A program made the translations under genes and the position numbers. Below, in pieces: positions 23,014 to 25,719 of a DNA stretch of 25,719 nucleotides. Below the pieces are notes generated by a model. That model saw nothing but the letters and a program-made list of their open reading frames with translations, had not been told where the DNA came from and ran no database searches. Source of the DNA: DATJSJ01 sp035504175. Lineage in GTDB: Bacteria > Pseudomonadota > Alphaproteobacteria > Acetobacterales > Acetobacteraceae. The stretch is from assembly GCA_035504175.1 (NCBI GenBank), contig DATJSJ010000228.1, positions 1 through 25,719 on the forward strand. The letters are read 5' to 3'. Each line of letters starts with the position of its first letter. Positions within the stretch are counted from its first letter, which is position 1.

Positions 23014-23715
23014 TCACACCGAACGGGTGAGGCCCCCGTCGACCCAAATATTCTGTCCGGTGATGTAGCCGGCCCCCTTCGATGCAAGAAAGGCAATCGT
23101 CGCCGCGATCTCGTCGGCATTGCCGTACCGGCGCATCGGCACGCTGTGCCGGCGTTCCTCCGTCGGCGGCAGGCTGTCTATCCAGCCGGGCAGCACGTTG
23201 TTCATGCGAACATTGTCGGCGGCATAGGTGTCGGCGAAAATCTTGGTGTAGGCGGCCAGGCCTGCGCGGAATACGGCCGAGGTCGGGAACATGGCACTTG
23301 GTTCGAAGACCCAGGCCGTCGAGATATTGACGATGACGCCGTCCTTCTGTGCCTGCATGACGGGGACGACGAGCCGCGTTGGCCGAACGACGCTCAACAG
23401 ATAGACATCGAGACCGGCGTGCCACTGCTCGTCCGTGATCTCGAGGATCGGCGCGCGTGGGCCATGACCCGCGCTGTTGACGAGGACATCGACCCTGCCC
23501 CAGCGCTGCATGGTCCCCCCGACGAGACGCCGCAGATCGTCGACCGATTGATTCGACCCGGTCACGCCGAAGCCGCCGAGTTCCTTTGCGAGGGCTTCGC
23601 CCTTGCCGGAGGACGACAGCACCGCGATGGCAAAACCGTCCGCTGCCAACCGTCGCGCTGCCGCCGCTCCCATGCCACTGCCGCCTGCGGTGACGATTGC
23701 AACCTTTCCGTCCAT
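23014..23715 (-). CDS. Atypical SDR family protein lacking the catalytic Tyr and Lys
   Basis: A 233-residue short-chain dehydrogenase fold. The cofactor turn TAGGSGMG is at residues 9-16, NSAG at 80-83, and NIST (130-133) marks the strand carrying the catalytic Ser/Thr. The C-terminal YITGQNIWVDGGL is typical of SDRs. Where classical SDRs have YxxxK, this protein reads TSAVFRAGL, placing Ser146 and Arg150 in those positions. The rest of the fold is intact, and MNNVLPGWIDSLP follows as in active members. It is either a non-catalytic relative or uses a different mechanism. A GGAGCG site lies 6 nt before the ATG. It is read in the same direction as the ClpP-like gene and the small membrane protein gene. 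Confidence 0.83.
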   Translation of the reverse strand: MDGKVAIVTAGGSGMGAAAARRLAADGFAIAVLSSSGKGEALAKELGGFGVTGSNQSVDDLRRLVGGTMQRWGRVDVLVNSAGHGPRAPILEITDEQWHAGLDVYLLSVVRPTRLVVPVMQAQKDGVIVNISTAWVFEPSAMFPTSAVFRAGLAAYTKIFADTYAADNVRMNNVLPGWIDSLPPTEERRHSVPMRRYGNADEIAATIAFLASKGAGYITGQNIWVDGGLTRSV

Positions 23716-23735
23716 CGCTTCGCTCCTGGGTCAGG

Positions 23736-23752
23736 GCGCGTGGCAAACGCGC
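23736..23752 (-). promoter_or_regulatory. Small inverted repeat just upstream of the atypical SDR
   Basis: Arms GCGCGT (23736-23741) and ACGCGC (23747-23752) with a 5-nt centre lie 21 nt before the SDR start. This could be a leader hairpin or an operator. Only the symmetry is seen. Confidence 0.22.
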
Positions 23753-23880
23753 GGCACTCGTTTCACATGAGATAAGGCGGTACGGGGTCCGGGGCGCAGC
23801 GCTCGAGCAACCGGCGAGGAATTCTATCCCCCGAAGGGCGACGATTTCGAGGCTCGGTTCGCGGGATCGCAAAGCAGGCG

Positions 23881-24048
23881 TTACGGGTGCCGCAAGAACC
23901 GCAAATAAAAGGCCGCAAACACCAGGACGATCCCGACGTTAACGATCAGCCGTTCCCAGAATCGATTCCTGAAGAACAGGAAATCCACACCGACGACAAC
24001 GGCGATCAGCACCACAACGTAAAGCAGGATCGATAGCTGTCTTGTCAT
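23881..24048 (-). CDS. Small two-helix membrane protein, function unknown
   Basis: A 55-residue open frame with an ATG at 24046-24048 and a TAA at 23881-23883. It encodes two strongly hydrophobic helices, LSILLYVVVLIAVVVGVDF (about 5-23) and LIVNVGIVLVFAAFYL (about 34-49). A charged turn with FFRNRFWERL separates them, and the end is basic (RFLRHP). The charge pattern predicts a small inner-membrane hairpin. The FFRxRFWERLxxNVGIVLVFxxFYLRF arrangement looks like a conserved small protein of proteobacteria, although I cannot name it. The ribosome site is weak. The local DNA is less GC-rich than the surroundings. Its neighbours are an SDR gene downstream (165 nt) and the ABC substrate-binding protein gene upstream (273 nt). 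Confidence 0.72.
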   Translation of the reverse strand: MTRQLSILLYVVVLIAVVVGVDFLFFRNRFWERLIVNVGIVLVFAAFYLRFLRHP

Positions 24049-24284
24049 CTCAATCGCCAATCCAATCGATCGGTCGCGATGCGGTCGCGCAATCTCGAAT
24101 ATGACATGGAGAGGGCGTCATTTGTAGAGCAGACTCTCCATCAATACCTTCTTTGCCACTCGACCCAAAAGGCACGATCTGCCGCGGCGCGGCAACGCCG
24201 GTCAGCATCCTGTCAAGCCACGCCCGCGTGCCGCCGACGCGACCCGCTCCTGCCCGCGCTCGCCGCTCCGGCCGCGGGACTTGG

Positions 24285-24313
24285 CGGGCGGCTTCATGCT
24301 CGCCCGCCGCCCG
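24285..24313 (-). terminator. GC-rich hairpin directly after the substrate-binding protein gene
   Basis: In + coordinates, arms CGGGCGGC (24285-24292) and GCCGCCCG (24306-24313) give a perfect 8-bp stem with a 13-nt loop, 8 nt beyond the stop at 24322. There is no T-tract. It is probably a transcript-end structure for the leftward gene. Confidence 0.45.
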
Positions 24314-24321
24314 GCTTCGCG

Positions 24322-25410
24322 CTACGCCGTCGGCAGATTGACGGCGAGACTTCCGCCGCACGGCTTGCCGTCCAGTGCCGCGTCGATACACAGCTTGACC
24401 GTCGCGTTCGGCCCGCTGTCGGTGAAATCGTCGAAGAAACTGTCGGGCAGCTTCGGGAACACGGTCTCGCCCACCTTTACCGTCTCGTTGGTCACGTACG
24501 GGAAGGGCAGATCGATGTCCTTGCGCGGGTAGCTCCCTTGCAGCACCCGCCGCGCCAGCTCCAATGCGATGATGGACATGAAGGGCGGCTGGCCGACCGA
24601 GATGCCCTCGACCTTCTGCCCCATATAGCCGACCATGAACTTGCGGAAACCGTTCTCCGCCTCGCCCGCCGTCGGCGGCAGCGGCGTGCGCCCGGCCGAG
24701 ATGAACGCCTTCAACACGCCATCCGTGCCGCCCTGGCACCAGATCCCGTCGATCTTCGGCAGCGACGGCAGCACCGCCGTGGTGTTGCGCTCGGCGGTCG
24801 AGGAATCCCACATCCCGGTGTAGCGGTTGACCACCTTGATGCCGGGATTTTTCGCCCAGATCTCGTCGGCGCCGTTGTTGCGGTCGGTGTCCGCCTGGGT
24901 GCCGGCCACGCCGGTCACCATGATCACGTTGCCCTTGCCGCCGAGTTTCTTGACCAGCCATTCGGCGTTCATCCGCCCCCACACCTTCTGGTCCGCATTG
25001 ACCTTCAGCGCCGAAGGCTCGGTTACCAGGTTGTCGAAGGAGACGACGAGGATCTTGCGCGCATTGGCCTGCCGCAGCAGGCCGTTCAGCCCGGTCGGCG
25101 AGGCGGCGTCGACCAGGATCGCATCCACCCGCTCGGCGATCAGGTTGGAGATCTGCTGCGACTGCTTGCTGACGTCGTTGCCGGAATTGAACCAGCTGCC
25201 GTCGACCTGACTCTTGTACGGCTCCATGTCCAGCGCCGCCTTGAACACGTTCTCCATCTCGATGCGCCACTTGTTGCCGATATACGAGTTGGAGAGCGCG
25301 ATCTTGAGCTTCCTGTCGGCCGCAGCCCCGATCCGGGGCAGGCCGACCGCAGCGACCAGGCCGATCGCTCCCGCCTGGACCAGGCCGCGCCGGGTGAGTT
25401 CTCGGGCCAT
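24322..25410 (-). CDS. Sugar ABC transporter substrate-binding protein (Peripla_BP_4 type), Tat-exported
   Basis: A 362-residue periplasmic binding protein. The N-terminus LTRRGLVQAGAIGLVAAVGL carries a twin-arginine motif (Arg7-Arg8) and a hydrophobic stretch, with cleavage near residue 31 (GAAAD), so it is probably exported by Tat. The mature part has the two-lobed Peripla_BP_4 layout: KIALSNSYIGNKWRIEM, AERVDAILVDAAS, ILVVSFDN, NVIMVTGVAGTQADTDRNNG, KVVNRYTGMWDSS, IDGIWCQGGTDGVLKAFISA and KFMVGYMGQKVEGI. These are typical of ribose/sugar-alcohol-type ABC uptake. GGGAGGA lies 6 nt before the ATG. No permease or ATPase gene follows it: downstream there is a hairpin and then a small membrane protein gene. 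The rest of the transporter must be elsewhere or missing. The ligand is unknown. Confidence 0.88.
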   Translation of the reverse strand: MARELTRRGLVQAGAIGLVAAVGLPRIGAAADRKLKIALSNSYIGNKWRIEMENVFKAALDMEPYKSQVDGSWFNSGNDVSKQSQQISNLIAERVDAILVDAASPTGLNGLLRQANARKILVVSFDNLVTEPSALKVNADQKVWGRMNAEWLVKKLGGKGNVIMVTGVAGTQADTDRNNGADEIWAKNPGIKVVNRYTGMWDSSTAERNTTAVLPSLPKIDGIWCQGGTDGVLKAFISAGRTPLPPTAGEAENGFRKFMVGYMGQKVEGISVGQPPFMSIIALELARRVLQGSYPRKDIDLPFPYVTNETVKVGETVFPKLPDSFFDDFTDSGPNATVKLCIDAALDGKPCGGSLAVNLPTA

Positions 25411-25719
25411 GTGCTTCCTCCCTTGGACGTATGGCGGCGCAGCTTGGCCAGCGCGCCGGGGCTTGGCAAGCCGACGCGGGCGGCCCGGGCCAGCCCGCGC
25501 CGAACCGTGAGCGCGCGAGTTTGATACATCGAAGGCGCGAGTGATGGGCTGAAGACCACAAGTCGGAACGATCCCGGTCTAGAGCATGATCGCTGGAGGC
25601 GGAATCGCCGGAAGCGTGAATCATGCTCTCAGACAATGGGTTAGAGCCGTTTCAGGGTAGCCGGAGCAAAACCCTGGGGCGGGGAGCGATTTTTTGGTTC
25701 CTGCGACGCGGCGGGTTCT
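25411..25719. other. Upstream region of the substrate-binding protein gene to the right edge
   Basis: No gene is seen in these 309 nt. Two direct GCGCGAGT copies (25513-25520 and 25535-25542) are 22 nt apart, about two helical turns, and may be paired binding sites upstream of the leftward promoter. Beyond them lies the palindromic repeat at 25581-25629. A second hairpin, CAGGGT (25653-25658) / ACCCTG (25671-25676), follows it. Confidence 0.45.
25581..25629. repeat. Compact palindromic intergenic repeat (REP-like)
   Basis: The element folds almost completely. Outer arms are AGAGCATGAT (25581-25590) / ATCATGCTCT (25620-25629). The next arms are CGCT (25591-25594) / AGCG (25613-25616), and the tip arms are GGCG (25598-25601) / CGCC (25606-25609) around GAAT. 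A symmetric GGA/GGA internal loop and one unpaired TGA interrupt it. I recall AGAGCATGAT...ATCATGCTCT elements as dispersed intergenic repeats in several alphaproteobacteria. Only one copy is in this window, so dispersal cannot be confirmed here. Confidence 0.65.

Noticed and set aside
24050..25636. Second long minus-strand frame over the substrate-binding protein gene
   Set aside because: It is a frame-shifted shadow of the real gene with Arg/Gly-rich low-complexity sequence. The real frame has a Tat signal and a clear family match.
25688..25703. GATTTTTTGGTTCC near the right edge, similar to the start of the AT-rich hairpin at 10022
   Set aside because: The matching A-rich arm is absent before the window ends and the following bases are GC-rich. 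The likeness is too short to call a second copy.
1..25719. CRISPR arrays, tRNA/rRNA genes, insertion sequences, phage or toxin-antitoxin genes
   Set aside because: I looked for repeat-spacer periodicity, tRNA-like arms, transposase motifs and small toxin-like pairs and found none that hold up.

Overview
This is a GC-rich window (coding regions show strong G/C bias at third codon positions) from what looks like an alphaproteobacterium, most likely Rhodospirillales/Acetobacteraceae. That placement is an inference from gene content: a ChvG/ChvI two-component pair, a CODH/xanthine-dehydrogenase maturation cassette, a sorbosone-type PQQ sugar dehydrogenase with an OprB-type porin, and palindromic intergenic repeats. 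I saw no rRNA, tRNA, CRISPR array, insertion sequence or phage gene.

Layout. 1-4900 (minus strand): a six-gene maturation cassette for a molybdenum hydroxylase, read as coxG > coxD (MoxR ATPase) > coxE (VWA protein) > XdhC N-terminal unit > XdhC C-terminal unit > molybdopterin-binding/nucleotidyltransferase protein. The last gene runs off the left edge. Four consecutive junctions are 4-nt stop/start overlaps. No structural subunits of the enzyme are in view. 4984-7318 (plus): a two-gene unit of a CitMHS/NhaD-like membrane transporter and a methylisocitrate lyase (prpB). 7319-7860 holds no gene. 7861-10020 (plus): VOC protein, DUF427 protein and a GST-like protein. 10140-16564: a sugar-oxidation neighbourhood with a PQQ-dependent sorbosone-type dehydrogenase, an aldo/keto reductase, an OprB porin, an unassigned protein with a Cys-x-Cys-x-x-Cys motif (minus strand), and a divergently read SDR. 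Several hairpins occupy the spaces between these genes.

16596-18997 (minus): chvI-chvG, without the hprK/PTS genes that often follow them. 19189-20916 (plus): a HugZ-type flavin/heme-binding protein and a glutathionyl-hydroquinone reductase. 21286-22083 (plus): a class I methyltransferase whose best start is a rare ATT codon behind a perfect Shine-Dalgarno. 22225-24048 (minus): an exported ClpP-fold-like protein, an SDR that has lost the catalytic Tyr and Lys, and a 55-residue two-helix membrane protein. 24322-25410 (minus): a Tat-exported sugar-ABC substrate-binding protein without visible permease or ATPase. A compact palindromic repeat lies upstream of it near the right edge.

I do not see a clear new multi-gene system. 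The points most worth checking are the ATT-initiated methyltransferase, the SDR lacking YxxxK, the uncharacterised Cys-motif protein next to sugar dehydrogenases, the tightly overlapping maturation operon without its enzyme, and the structured intergenic elements.
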